Of a stretch of 41,572 nt of DNA, positions 21,066-31,162 are shown piece after piece. Under the pieces are notes generated by a model. That model did not search any database and had not been told where the DNA came from. It worked only from the letters and a program-made list of their open reading frames with translations. A program made the position numbers and the translations under genes. Source of the stretch: Zygosaccharomyces rouxii (lineage: Eukaryota; Ascomycota; Saccharomycetes; Saccharomycetales; Saccharomycetaceae); contig NC_012994.1 in the NCBI RefSeq assembly GCF_000026365.1, positions 840,075 to 881,646 of the forward strand, written 5' to 3'. Position 1 is the first letter of the stretch. Each line of letters opens with the position of its first letter.

Positions 21066-21670
21066 GAATCTATCGGCAATACCGGAGTAAGAGAAATTCT
21101 CTTCTGTTTAATAGTCACGAAAAACCACAATTGTATATTTGCGATCGAAAATTTGATAAGACGCAAGGGGAGCCAAGAGGCCAAAAAATCTTGTCTATAC
21201 TATTGGCTTGCCAATTGTTGTATGTGCGGAGGCGGATGAGCTCTTAAGGCGGCTTTGCGGAGAGCAACTAGCCCTGAGCTCTTTCGAGGGACCAAAAAAA
21301 AAAAAAAAAAAAAAAAAAAACAAAACAAAGAGCAATGTTCAATTCATTCTCCTTACTGACCAAAGAATATGGGGCAGTACCGCTATTCGCTTTCTCTAGA
21401 TTCAGTTCCCTTCTACTTCCGATTGCGGGTCGGTGTCTTTTTCCGTAACCGCCCTTACCCAAAAGGGTAATCACCGCCCTACATCATTGACCAATCTTCC
21501 CGCCTATTCCGCCGCCCAAATGCACTTGAAAAACCAAATAAAGGAAAGCTATAAAGGGGATACATGTTTTGACCAGTAGTTGGGAATCATAGGTTTCTTT
21601 GAACTTATCATCATCAAATAAATAGAAACAAAAGAGAATACTAAACAAAACAGTACAAAAAAAAAAAAAA
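21066..21670. promoter_or_regulatory. Shared divergent promoter of catalase and GMC oxidoreductase
   Basis: About 600-690 bases separate the two starts. Seen: stress-element cores AGGGG near 21164 and 21554; an A27 run at 21294-21320 that should exclude nucleosomes; inverted Reb1-like half sites TTACCC-AAAA-GGGTAA at 21455-21470; a plus-strand TATAAA at 21550-21555, about 120 bases before the GMC frame; several CGG and CCG triplets between 21425 and 21515. The last are of the kind bound by zinc-cluster factors, but I could not fit a clean Oaf1/Pip2 oleate element. Confidence 0.55.
21550..21555 (+). promoter_or_regulatory. TATA box of the GMC gene
   Basis: TATAAA about 120 bases upstream of the expected start at 21671. 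Between them there is one upstream ATG (21566, ATG-TTT-TGA), a two-codon frame. Confidence 0.4.
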
Positions 21671-23401
21671 AAGACTGATTACGACTATGATTTCATTATT
21701 GTTGGTGGTGGTACCGCCGGTAATGTTGTGGCCGGTAGGCTTGCTGAGAACCCGGATGTAAGAATCTTGGTTGTTGAAGCTGGTGTGGGCAATTCACAGG
21801 AGATTGAAGATATCAAAACCCCATCCAACGCTATGGAATTACGTGGCTCTAAGTACGACTGGGCTTACAAGACCACAATGGTTAAGCGTGACGACTATGA
21901 ACGTATCGAGAAACCCAACACTCGTGGTAAGGCCCTCGGTGGTAGTTCTTCCTTGAACTACTTCAGTTGGATTCCCGGTTGCAAGCCCACGTTCGACAGA
22001 TGGGAAGAATTCGGTGGTGAAGAATGGACTTGGGACCCCTTGGTACCTTATTTGAGAAAGAGTGCCACTTACCATGATGACTTGAAGCTTTACCCCGAAG
22101 AACTCAAGAAGATTGGTGGTGGCGGTCCTCTTCCAATCTCTCATGCTGAATTAGTGGATGAATTAGCTCCTTTTCGTGAAAAAATAATCGAAGCCTGGAA
22201 GTCAAGAGATCTTCCAATGAGCGAAAATATTTATGATGGTGAGATGATTGGTCTGACACATTGTGTGGACTCCATCTACCACGGTGTGCGTTCCAGTAGT
22301 GTCTACTTCCTGAAGGAGAAGCCAAATATCACCATTTTATCCCAAGTCCACTCCAAAAAAGTCATCATCGATGCCGCTGACAAGGTTGCCAAGGGTGTCA
22401 CCATCATTAAGCCATCTGGAGAGGAACACAGCTATTATGCCAAGCGCGAAGTCATTGTTGCCCAAGGTGTTTTTGAAAGTCCTAAACTATTAATGCTTTC
22501 AGGAGTTGGCCCAAAGAAGGAATTAGAGACACATGGTATCGATGTTATTGTTGAGAATCCCCATGTTGGTCAACACTTGTTAGACCATCCAGGTGTCCCA
22601 TTTGTATTGCACGTAAAAGATGGTTTTGGTATGGACGATCACTTGTTGCGTGAAGGTCCCGCACACACTGCTGCAGTGGAACAGTACAAGAAGAAATCCA
22701 CCGGTCCTGTTGGTTCGGGATTACTTGAATTAGTTGGTTTCCCACGTATTGACGAATATTTAGAGAAAGATCCTCACTACCTCCAAGCCAAAAAGGCCAA
22801 CGGCGGCAAGGACCCATTCTGCCCTGAAGGCCAACCTCACTTCGAATTAGACTTTGTGAGTATGTTTGGTAGTGCTTTCCAATGGCATTATCCAACTCCA
22901 AAAGAGGGTTGTTACACTAGTGTGGTGGTCGATTTGGTTCGTCCAATTTCTGAACCAGGTGAAGTCAAGTTGAACAGCGCGGACCCACTTGTACAACCGA
23001 ACATCAACTTGAACTTCTTTGCCGATGAGTTAGATATCATCGCCATGAGAGAAGGTATCAGGTTTTCTTACGACGTGTTGACCAAAGGTAAAGGGTTTAA
23101 GGACATTGTCGTCGGTGAGTACCCATGGGAAATGCCATTGGATGATGACAAAGAAATGAGGAAACAAATTTTAGACCGTGTTCAAACCGCGTTCCACCCT
23201 TGTGGTACTGCTCGTTTGTCTAAGAGTAGTGAGCAAGGTGTGGTCGATTCATCATTAAAGGTGCATGGGGTCAAGGGATTACGTGTGATTGATGCCTCTG
23301 TTATCCCAGTTATCCCAGACTGTCGTATTCAGAACTCTGTATACGCCATTGGTGAGAAGGGTGCTGACGCGATCAAGGAAGCTCACAAAGACTTGTACTA
23401 A
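21671..23401 (+). CDS. GMC flavoprotein oxidoreductase with missing start codon
   Basis: A glucose-methanol-choline family FAD enzyme of about 576 residues that would oxidise an alcohol (choline, aryl or aliphatic alcohol). Numbering from 21671: FAD-binding FIIVGGGTAG (8-17), VVEAG; GMC signature 1 GKALGGSSSLNYFSW (86-100); signature 2 GVFESPKLLMLSGVGP; the active-site His in HPCGT (509); the partner Asn in QNSVYAIGEKGAD (555). All domains are complete, and the frame is open from a stop at 21623 to 23401. No in-frame ATG exists before the FAD motif: codons run through an A16 tract (21657-21672) into AAG-ACT-GAT-TAC, exactly where ATG is expected. Either the start was lost or one base next to the homopolymer is wrong. 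The first in-frame ATG, 21833, would remove the FAD site. No signal peptide; C-terminus KDLY. Confidence 0.85.
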   Translation, partial: KTDYDYDFIIVGGGTAGNVVAGRLAENPDVRILVVEAGVGNSQEIEDIKTPSNAMELRGSKYDWAYKTTMVKRDDYERIEKPNTRGKALGGSSSLNYFSWIPGCKPTFDRWEEFGGEEWTWDPLVPYLRKSATYHDDLKLYPEELKKIGGGGPLPISHAELVDELAPFREKIIEAWKSRDLPMSENIYDGEMIGLTHCVDSIYHGVRSSSVYFLKEKPNITILSQVHSKKVIIDAADKVAKGVTIIKPSGEEHSYYAKREVIVAQGVFESPKLLMLSGVGPKKELETHGIDVIVENPHVGQHLLDHPGVPFVLHVKDGFGMDDHLLREGPAHTAAVEQYKKKSTGPVGSGLLELVGFPRIDEYLEKDPHYLQAKKANGGKDPFCPEGQPHFELDFVSMFGSAFQWHYPTPKEGCYTSVVVDLVRPISEPGEVKLNSADPLVQPNINLNFFADELDIIAMREGIRFSYDVLTKGKGFKDIVVGEYPWEMPLDDDKEMRKQILDRVQTAFHPCGTARLSKSSEQGVVDSSLKVHGVKGLRVIDASVIPVIPDCRIQNSVYAIGEKGADAIKEAHKDLY

Positions 23402-26400
23402 ACATGGCGCTATCTTTTATATAGTTTAGAATATTAATATTCATATTATAGGGTATAGTTAAACGTAAACAATAGGGTACTGAGTAAAAAAAGAAATTAA
23501 ATTTTTAGAGTTAATCTGAAAACGCTTAATACCCTTTAGAGATTGCTTAGTGGAAGAAAAAAAAGAAACAAAAGAAAACAAACAGAAAAGGCATTATGCA
23601 AATGGAAGAATTTAGCCTATTGTGTGAAAAATTCTTTTAGAAACGTGGATTCTTATCTTTCACTTGTCGCGGACTTCAATACCCCACAAGCTTCAAAATG
23701 AACAAGAAAAGGTGTATCTAAGGTTAGGTCCTGTAAAATTTTACGATTAGATGATGGACTGCAATACGGTAAAATCAGAATAAAGTAGAGTGGATAGAAA
23801 GAGGATCTTTTTGAGTGTGCCTTATACTATTAAACAGACACAATGACAGGCTACTAAAATACAAATGGTTCATATCAATTCAAGATGTACTGTTCAGATG
23901 CTATGCATCATATTGATAGCTGCCTCTTGTAGGGCTTTCTTACAATCTGACTCCAGGTAAGATTACAAAGCCTATTTAAAAGTACTGTTACTTATATCGA
24001 CTCTATTATTTGTGGAGTTAGACCTCACAACGCATTACACAAGACCGTTGGAAGTGAGAATGAGTGACCAGAGAAAATTTGAAGTAACAAAAGAAGACCA
24101 TACGGAGAACAGGTTTTGATGACAAGTATGAAAAAAGGTGAATTAAGAGACGTTATTGTAATGGAGATGGAGGGTTAAGAGATTTCAAACGAAGAACAGA
24201 TATTTTGCTATAGTCAAAAGATGCGGATACAGCAGGTTAGAGGTCCGGTTACCGCATGACGTCAGAGCGGAACTGGCGGAACTGGCGGATGTGTGAATCG
24301 GAATCAAGAAGAGCCTCTGCAACGCAAGTGCTAAATCAAAAATTGCCATGAGGCAGAAGTTGTTGAATCAACAGGCTTCAATCAGGGATTGGGAAGTTGT
24401 TATATCATCCAGATGCAGAACCAAAAAAGCGCGTCTTACATCAAATGTAGTTCATGAAATACCATCAAACTACCTAATATTACAATACAAATGAAGGATT
24501 ATTGGAATATTTTATAAAACTCGATCCCTAGTGCTCTGGGCCACAGAATTGGTAAAAACCTGAACTATAATTTACTTCAATGGTTTTGGAGAAATACTGA
24601 AAATTTCTAGTGACATAGTGATTGAAGGAATTGTTGTTGAAAGATCCTTAAGCAACTACTAGGCTGCTTCTGATAGAGGTTTTTAGGATCGAATCTGAAG
24701 TGGAGGTGAAATTTTGAATTGCACAAGAAGAGGAGTTGAAAACATCGCTTGATGTCACATTGTACAAGGAGTGTAGTGAGTGTAGTGCTAGCGACGCTTA
24801 CGCTTTCGGTATGGAATGTAAAACACTTTTTTTTTTCTTATATTGAATAACCAGGCCAATTCAGAGCTTGCAAGTAGGGAGCTGTCTACTACTAGGGAAT
24901 TCTTATGTGAGCTTATTGCCCAAATGTACTTGAAGCTCAGCTGTGATTTTGCTGAAAAACTGGTTCATGAACGCATCAGACAGAAAGCTGCGCTATCATC
25001 TACAATCAGGGCGAAGATGACTGGCGCAAACGGGAATGGACCGTCATCAATAATTCAAAACATCTGTGATCTACTTGTTGTGACTTGTGAATCATACTGC
25101 TTGATCACCTATAACCAAACACTACGATAATTGCTTTCATCTTGATCTTATTCGTCAAAAGCTTTGATGAATTGAATCAGAATTTTAAAAACAACCCACC
25201 ATTCTAGTGCACTAAGGTTTCCATTAAATACAAAGCGAAATCTACGTATTGTCACATCTGAAATTCTATGAAAGGGATAATTTGCAATTGTGCGCAAAAT
25301 GTAACTCCATTGAATAAAGATGAAAACCTTAAAATAGAACTATAAAAATCCGTGGAGAGTCAGCTGTGATACCACATTTTGGAATCACCAAATAGTAAAT
25401 TATCATTGGGAAGAACAGAAGACTTATCGACTACTGAATAAAAAACCAAGGGCATTTCTTGGTTACTTTACTTGAGGTAGAAATTCTTTACGTTTGATAT
25501 AGCTAGAAATGAGATCATTTTAGAGGGTAAGAAGAAGCAGTTAGAAAAGATCAAATTGTTCGAAGATCGCCAAGTTTAAATTTGATCGCTTAATGCGGTC
25601 TGATTTCTACTCTAAAATAAACTTTCGTCCAAGTCATCATAAAAATATAATATTGCAAATACGAGAACTTCATTTGTTTACTAAAATATGGGATTGAAGG
25701 GAATATGAATTGTATTGGAAGAGAGGTCAGTACCAAAGTGAAAGTGAAATGGGCTTTCTAATTCGCCCAAGTGTAAGTCCAAACTTACCAGAATGAGCAA
25801 ATTGTGTCATTAGTTAGGTCGACTTCTTGTCAACGAAGAGTCCTTTGAATTGCTTCATTGGGGATTACGTAATAGAAAGAAGTAATCGACACAGAAATAT
25901 CATGTACAAGCGAGTTTCAGACTTAAACATTTTTAACCTCTTTATTACAGTCTTTCTCGAACTCAAAAATGAATTACTACAATTCCTCGGCCTAGCAATG
26001 CGCTATTCAACTTAGTTTAACGTTTTGTTCATGAAAATGAATAATGCAGCTCACAATTATAGATAAAACCTGTGGCGTAAGCTATGGAACTCTCCAAATT
26101 CTCAAGAGTTACATATCCGAATTGTAGCACATTCTCTGGTATAATATTCTCTGTCAGACATTTACGCATGTTCGCTATTTTCAGTGTTCCCAATGGGTAT
26201 ACCTTATAAGTTACAAAGTCCTAAATTAATATCTTAGGAGCCTTCATCCGTCTATAGCATCTGCCGTTTCGTTCGTTGCAGCTAGAAAACAAGGGACTAT
26301 GAAAGCAACTTCGAAGATCTACAAAGGTGACAAAAGGTGATTTTGTCAGTGTTGAGGGATCTTTCCAAACTAAAAATGTAATGCTATTGTTAAAGAGAAA

Positions 26401-27318
26401 AGTACAAACGTTTAAATGTAATTAAGTCAAACAAGGAAAAGTTTGGCACAACATTCCCCAAAGATGATCCCTGGAATGAAAGAACCTCCAGGTAATAAAG
26501 TAGTAATCAAGTTGAAGGGCTGAGAGTCGGCTAGAAAGCCTAGAGAGGGTGACATTTGCTAGAATAGAGGTGAAGTGCATTGTTAAACGATTGGTTCATG
26601 AGGGAAAAGTGTAGCAGATCCACGGATAATTTCTTCGTCGTCCCCATTTATAGCGAACATATTCCTGTGCATCGTGGGCACTTATCTCAGGGTCTTCTAT
26701 TTATAAATATTAAACCGCGGGGTTTCTAATGCGAGGCTATAGAAGTACATCTACCCGCGTTTGCCAAGATCAAGAATGACGTACTTCTAGAAAAGTTTTT
26801 ATAACAAAGGGGCCTCGAGGATGCTCGAATTTTTTGGCGATGACATACGATTTTGATCCTTTATTATTGAAAAGGAACTCATGTGCAGAGGTTCCGGGTT
26901 GATGACAGTTATTAATGGCACATTCTTGTTTTTGTTTTGATGATTGACATACATATGCTTCTTTTTTTATGAAGTATGGAGAGAGAGAGCGGCTTTCAAG
27001 GCATCACGAAGTGGTGCGGTGTATACGGCAAAGTTCCAACGGAGGATTCTCTTGCAGCTTCCATGCAATTTATTTCTCGCTATGAACGAGGGAGGGACTT
27101 CCTTGCACATCGTACTTTTTTCAGCATCGGACTTCGTAAGATGAAGTATGCGGCTTAAAATCTCAAGGAATTATACCAGATATGAAGCGGCTTAGATCCG
27201 TTCGCTTAATAATGGCATGCGACAGTACCGGATAAAGGATGGCGTTTAAATGATGAACTGATGAAGAGACGTGAATCCTCGAACCATCATAGCAAATACC
27301 ACATCGAATACAATTACA
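23402..27318. other. 3.9 kb stretch without a supported gene
   Basis: After the 3' flank of the GMC gene no RNA gene, repeat or transposon end is seen. One plus-strand frame (24843-25130, TTG first codon) reads well for about 95 codons (for example REFLCELIAQMYLKLS and AEKLVHERIRQK) but has no ATG near its start and no recognised family. The last 500 bases form the upstream region of the reductase gene and hold AGGGG stress cores near 26810. Confidence 0.45.
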
Positions 27319-28320
27319 ATGGCTGTTTTAGTTACAGGTGCTACAGGTTTTATCGCCCAATGGGTCTTGGATTGTTTGTTAAAAGAGAATTACCAGGTTA
27401 TCGGTACTGTTAGATCTCAGGAGAAGGGAGACAAGTTGCACAAACAGTTTGGAAGTCCTTCGAAATTGAGCTTTGAAATTGTAAAGGATATTTCCGATAC
27501 AGAAGCCTTTGAACCTCTTTTCAAGAAAAGAGGCAAAGAAATTGACATTGTGTTGCACATGGCATCACCATGTCACTTTAATACTAGCGACTATGAGAAG
27601 GACCTATTGATTCCTGCATTGAACGGTACAAAGGGTGTTCTCAATGCCATCAAAAAATATGGTGATGTGAAGAAGGTTGTTGTCACGTCATCTTATGCTG
27701 CGATTACAGATATGGTGAACTCAGCTGATGGTAGCCTTGTTTTCACTGAAAAGGATTGGAACCCTGCCACTTGGGAAAGATGTCAAACTGACGCCGTGAA
27801 TGCCTACTGTGCTTCAAAGAAATTTGCGGAACAGGCAGCTTGGGAATTTTCAAAGGAGACTGGTGTGTCACTGACCACTATCAACCCTGTTTTTGTGTTT
27901 GGACCTCAGAAATTTGATGAAGATGTTACATCTCAGTTGAACACTTCGAATGAGATTATTAACGGGTTAATTCACAGCAAGCCAGGTGATAAACTTGAAC
28001 CAGATTACCATTCTGCTTATGTGGATGTTCGTGATGTTGCAAGGGCTCATTTGGTTGCATTCCAAAAGGATACCACTGGTGAAAGGTTGGGTCTTTCCAA
28101 CGGAGCATTTAACTGTCAGAGCATCCTTGATATATTGAATGAAAAGTTCCCACAGTTGGACAATACTAAGGGACCCGAACCTGGTATGGGAGATACAAAG
28201 CCTGGTGCTGTGTTTGACAACAGACACTCAAAGGAAGTGCTAGCATTTCCATTCATTAGCCTTGAGCAGTGTGTGTACGATACTGTGGCACAGGTTTTGA
28301 AAAAAGAGGGACGTTTGTAG
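27319..28320 (+). CDS. GRE2: Gre2-like NADPH carbonyl/aldehyde reductase
   Basis: A 333 residue extended short-chain dehydrogenase that reduces ketones and aldehydes (in S. cerevisiae Gre2, methylglyoxal and 3-methylbutanal) with NADPH in the cytosol. Seen: VTGATGFIA (5-13) as nucleotide site; TSS-YAA with the catalytic Ser125; YCASK giving Tyr163 and Lys167; WNPATWE; FGPQ; a length near Gre2's 342. Sequence features are shared with both Gre2 (WNPATWE, NPVYVFGPQ type) and the subtelomeric paralogue YDR541C (VIGTVRS, YEKDLLIPAL). The ATG at 27319 is chosen because the 16 codons before it start only at GTG and are not conserved in the family. Short upstream ATG frames occur at 27250-27261. PAD1 and FDC1 follow 3-4 kb away, as in S. 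cerevisiae chromosome IV where YDR541C sits close to them. Confidence 0.93.
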   Translation: MAVLVTGATGFIAQWVLDCLLKENYQVIGTVRSQEKGDKLHKQFGSPSKLSFEIVKDISDTEAFEPLFKKRGKEIDIVLHMASPCHFNTSDYEKDLLIPALNGTKGVLNAIKKYGDVKKVVVTSSYAAITDMVNSADGSLVFTEKDWNPATWERCQTDAVNAYCASKKFAEQAAWEFSKETGVSLTTINPVFVFGPQKFDEDVTSQLNTSNEIINGLIHSKPGDKLEPDYHSAYVDVRDVARAHLVAFQKDTTGERLGLSNGAFNCQSILDILNEKFPQLDNTKGPEPGMGDTKPGAVFDNRHSKEVLAFPFISLEQCVYDTVAQVLKKEGRL

Positions 28321-29229
28321 AGAGTAAAAAAACTCGAAGCTTTTAATGGAGAGGAATATAAAGCTTCTGAAACTCATACATTTAGGTAAACATTTATATA
28401 TATATTTAAATTGAAATTTGTTAAGCGCTTATTTAAAAAGTCCTTAGAAAGAAGTGGGGATTTCGTAGGAGATTACGATATGGAAATTTTTAAATGAAAA
28501 CAGAATGGAATCTCAAGACCATTTTAAAGGTGTTACTCTTTTGTATTAACGGTACGAAAGGTTAAGGATACGTGATAATATATGCCTTCGTTGTCTTAAA
28601 AATGCGGGATTGTGCAATTTGAATATTTGGAGCATCGAAGAGCTTTTCTAGATGTCAAAAACCGCGCATAGTCAGTTTCTCGAATTACAGTGCCGTGCAA
28701 TCATAGGACGTGACGCTGATGCTATGAGTTGATAAACTAGTAGTCACGCAATCGGGAATATAATGTTCGAAAGAAGGGCCTAATATATATGGTATTCGTA
28801 CGAATTTTAGGTATTATTGAAAATTGTTGAATATAATGAAGGTTTGGCACCATACAAGTTAAGGGTACGAAAAAAAATATAATGAATGATTGAATTAAAT
28901 AATAGCGCTGCAATAGAATTACCAAGATGTTTTCATGAATCTAAAATCTCCGATGCCCCATATCTACGCTTGTGTTTTTGACAATCATCCAGGGAGAACT
29001 AGAACTTATGGTTGTCTAGAGATGCTTAACCCGAAACGTTAGTATTTTGATTTGGTAGACAATATTTGATGATATGATTTGCTGAGTTGCTATAGGTGAC
29101 GTGATCCAAAATTTCCAATTGTCACCCGAGCGACGAAAAGAGTGTTCTAAAATGCATAAGCACAAGGACTGATTACAGAACGATAGAAGGCTCCCTATAT
29201 TTAAAGAAATTAATACCACTAATACTACT
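28321..29229. other. Gene-free AT-rich stretch
   Basis: 3' flank of the reductase gene and AT-rich DNA with only short frames. Nothing is supported. Confidence 0.5.
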
Positions 29230-29697
29230 CACACTATTTATTGGTGAGATAGATGAGAAAAATTCTTCGATGACAATAGGGACGATATCGTCTGATGTGC
29301 CTTGACCTTTGTTAGGGTTCTTGGTGGAAATGATGTAACGATTTCCATTTGGGACCGTGCGAAAGCCTTCGCAGTTGTTGTAGTTGAGGTAACCGTCTTT
29401 CTAAGAGAATCCAGTGGATACGATAGTTTTATTTCCAATAAAGAGGTAATCCCAGTTTTACTTCGATGTATTTGTTATCTTAAGTGGCCTCTTTCGTCAA
29501 TAAGTAGTGGAATGCGCTTGAAGTTTTTAAAGCTGTACAATTGTACAGTGCCGTCAAAGATATATGCGAACTCTGAAGGATTACCTTTCCAAATTTTTGG
29601 ATTACCGGAGATCAATAGTTTGAAGAGTGAACTTTTCGGTGTTGTTGAGGACACCTGATGAAAGAGAATGCATACCAGGAATAAAGGAGAAGTGCAT
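29230..29697 (-). pseudogene. Dead copy of the two-repeat secreted protein family
   Basis: Read on the minus strand, three frames in succession match the protein at 15097-15561. From an ATG at 29697, frame 1 holds EKFTLQTIDLR before a stop; after a shift, frame 2 holds SGNPKIWKGNPSEFAYIFDG and LYSFKN; after another shift and a stop, frame 3 holds KDGYLNYNNCEGFRTVPNGN and RYIISTKNPN. The order equals FRLRTLRSG, then the first repeat, then FSIKDGYLNYKNSKKFYAV in the live copy; the codon for Ile102 of the live protein is TAG here. At least two frameshifts and two stops make it non-functional. Low overall identity implies an old duplication. Confidence 0.75.
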
Positions 29698-29741
29698 TGT
29701 ATGTGTAGTGTTCTGGAGAGCACGAACTTCAAGAAATTCAA

Positions 29742-30231
29742 CTTGTACTGTCCAGGGACAGGGCTCTCATATCAAATGGATCAAATATTTTTGATCTAAA
29801 TGTATTACATCTTTTGAAACTTCTCAAATTTTTGCTGATCTGCATGGATGACGAATAACACCCTTTGTTCTTAGAATTGAAGTGATGTACATGAAAAAGT
29901 ACGGCAGTTAGAACCCACTTCCGGTGAACTTTGGCAAGTCTTGACAACCAATGGAAACAGGGATATTTGCATACACAGCTTGTAATTTTTTCAAGCTTGG
30001 AGGGCACCTTTATTATTTGTGAAAGACTTTTTGAGAGATATTCACAGAAGCATCCTGGAAATATTGAGAAGGTGCTTCGATGAAACCACTTTTCTAAACG
30101 CCTTATATTGATTGAAGATTAAGAAAATCGGAGTTTTGGAATGACGGTGACTATACCAAAATTGTTTGTTAAACTAGTTGGCTTAAAATCACATTAAGGG
30201 GCTGAGATCCTACACTAGGACTTTACCTAGC
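29742..30231. other. Gene-free stretch
   Basis: Only short frames. Part may be the former promoter of the pseudogene at 29697. Confidence 0.4.
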
Positions 30232-30303
30232 GGGCGGTTAGTGTAGTGGTTATCATTCCACCCTTCCAAGGTGGAGACACGGGTTCGATTCTCGTACCGC
30301 TCA
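30232..30303 (+). tRNA. tRNA-Gly (anticodon UCC)
   Basis: The 72 base plus-strand tRNA starts GGGCGGTTAGTGTAGTGG and ends TACCGCTCA. The anticodon loop CTTCCAA between CCACC and GGTGG gives UCC; the T arm is CGGGTTCGATTCTCG. It differs from the S. cerevisiae gene at the anticodon stem ends only (a compensating T-A pair). No intron; T5 terminator follows. Confidence 0.97.
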
Positions 30304-31028
30304 TACTTTTTGTAACCACATTGGAATCGAAAACATCTGTTGAGGGATTCATCTTCTGCTCGGAGATGTGTCTGATAATTCCTTCCAATGTACTGAGCGA
30401 GAAATAGAAAATGAATTAAGCTTATGCATATGAAACAGAACCAAGTGGCATTCAAAACTATCTTTCTCCATTTTGAGTATAGCGCTAGTACAATACAGCT
30501 TACGTCGATAGCCGAGTTTCCAGGTGTTTTTCAATCTCGAAGTAAAACTCGTTATCAACGAGGATTTACTATTATCTTATCTTATTTTACCTTAGATTTT
30601 ATGGGGGGTAGTAACATCATGCTTGGAAGTCTTTTGCCAATTGAAGTACTCACAGTGTTATCGAAATAGTTGCCAACTCATGTCCCCACGAAAGATTTTT
30701 TGAATTGCTTGAAGACCATGACCAACGTTTCCATAAGAGGTCCAAGCTAAATGGGATCATATTGCTTGATTGATGAATGGATATTTAACTAAAAATTAAA
30801 ATTGCATGTATTCTGATGAAATTTTTTTGAATGGTAAACATTGCCCGATTTTTTACAAAATGTGCATTGTCCTAGTCTCTTCGGGCAGAGTATATGATTG
30901 ATTATACCGAGGTAATAGAAACCATTCCAGAAAATTAACTAATCATATGTCTCTTCAACAAAAGACACAGTCAACGAGAGAGGGGGATTGTAAAGATGAT
31001 TATTAAATCTAGACATCGTTTCCGAAAC

Positions 31029-31068
<40 letters not shown>

Positions 31069-31162
31069 AAAAAAGAAAACAGACAAACTAAAATATAATC
31101 ACCGTCTTTAATCTTTTACGCTTTAATGCAAAATGTATAGATGCTTCCTTTAATCTTTCCAG
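30304..31162. other. Gene-free stretch with an A38 run
   Basis: AT-rich DNA without a supported gene. Its last part holds the 38 base A run at 31030-31067 on the plus strand, about 95 bases beyond the PAD1 stop, followed by further A-rich sequence. Confidence 0.5.
31030..31067. repeat. Homopolymer A38
   Basis: The longest single-base run in the window. On the PAD1 sense strand it is T38 downstream of the stop codon. Its length is likely to vary between cells and to be unreliable in the assembly. Confidence 0.85.

Noticed and set aside
21220..21653. Possible intron supplying the GMC start (GTATGT at 21220, TACTAAA at 21639, CAG at 21651)
   Set aside because: No ATG with an open frame leads into the donor, the branch word is imperfect (TACTAAC expected) and lies only 6-8 bases from the AG. 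A lost or misread ATG is simpler.
24843..25130. 95-codon plus-strand frame
   Set aside because: It starts at TTG directly after a stop-rich AT stretch and the first ATG would leave about 65 residues of unknown type; noted only in the gap description.
27271..27318. Longer N-terminus of the Gre2-like reductase
   Set aside because: It starts with GTG; the family begins directly before the VTGATGFIA nucleotide site, as from the ATG at 27319.
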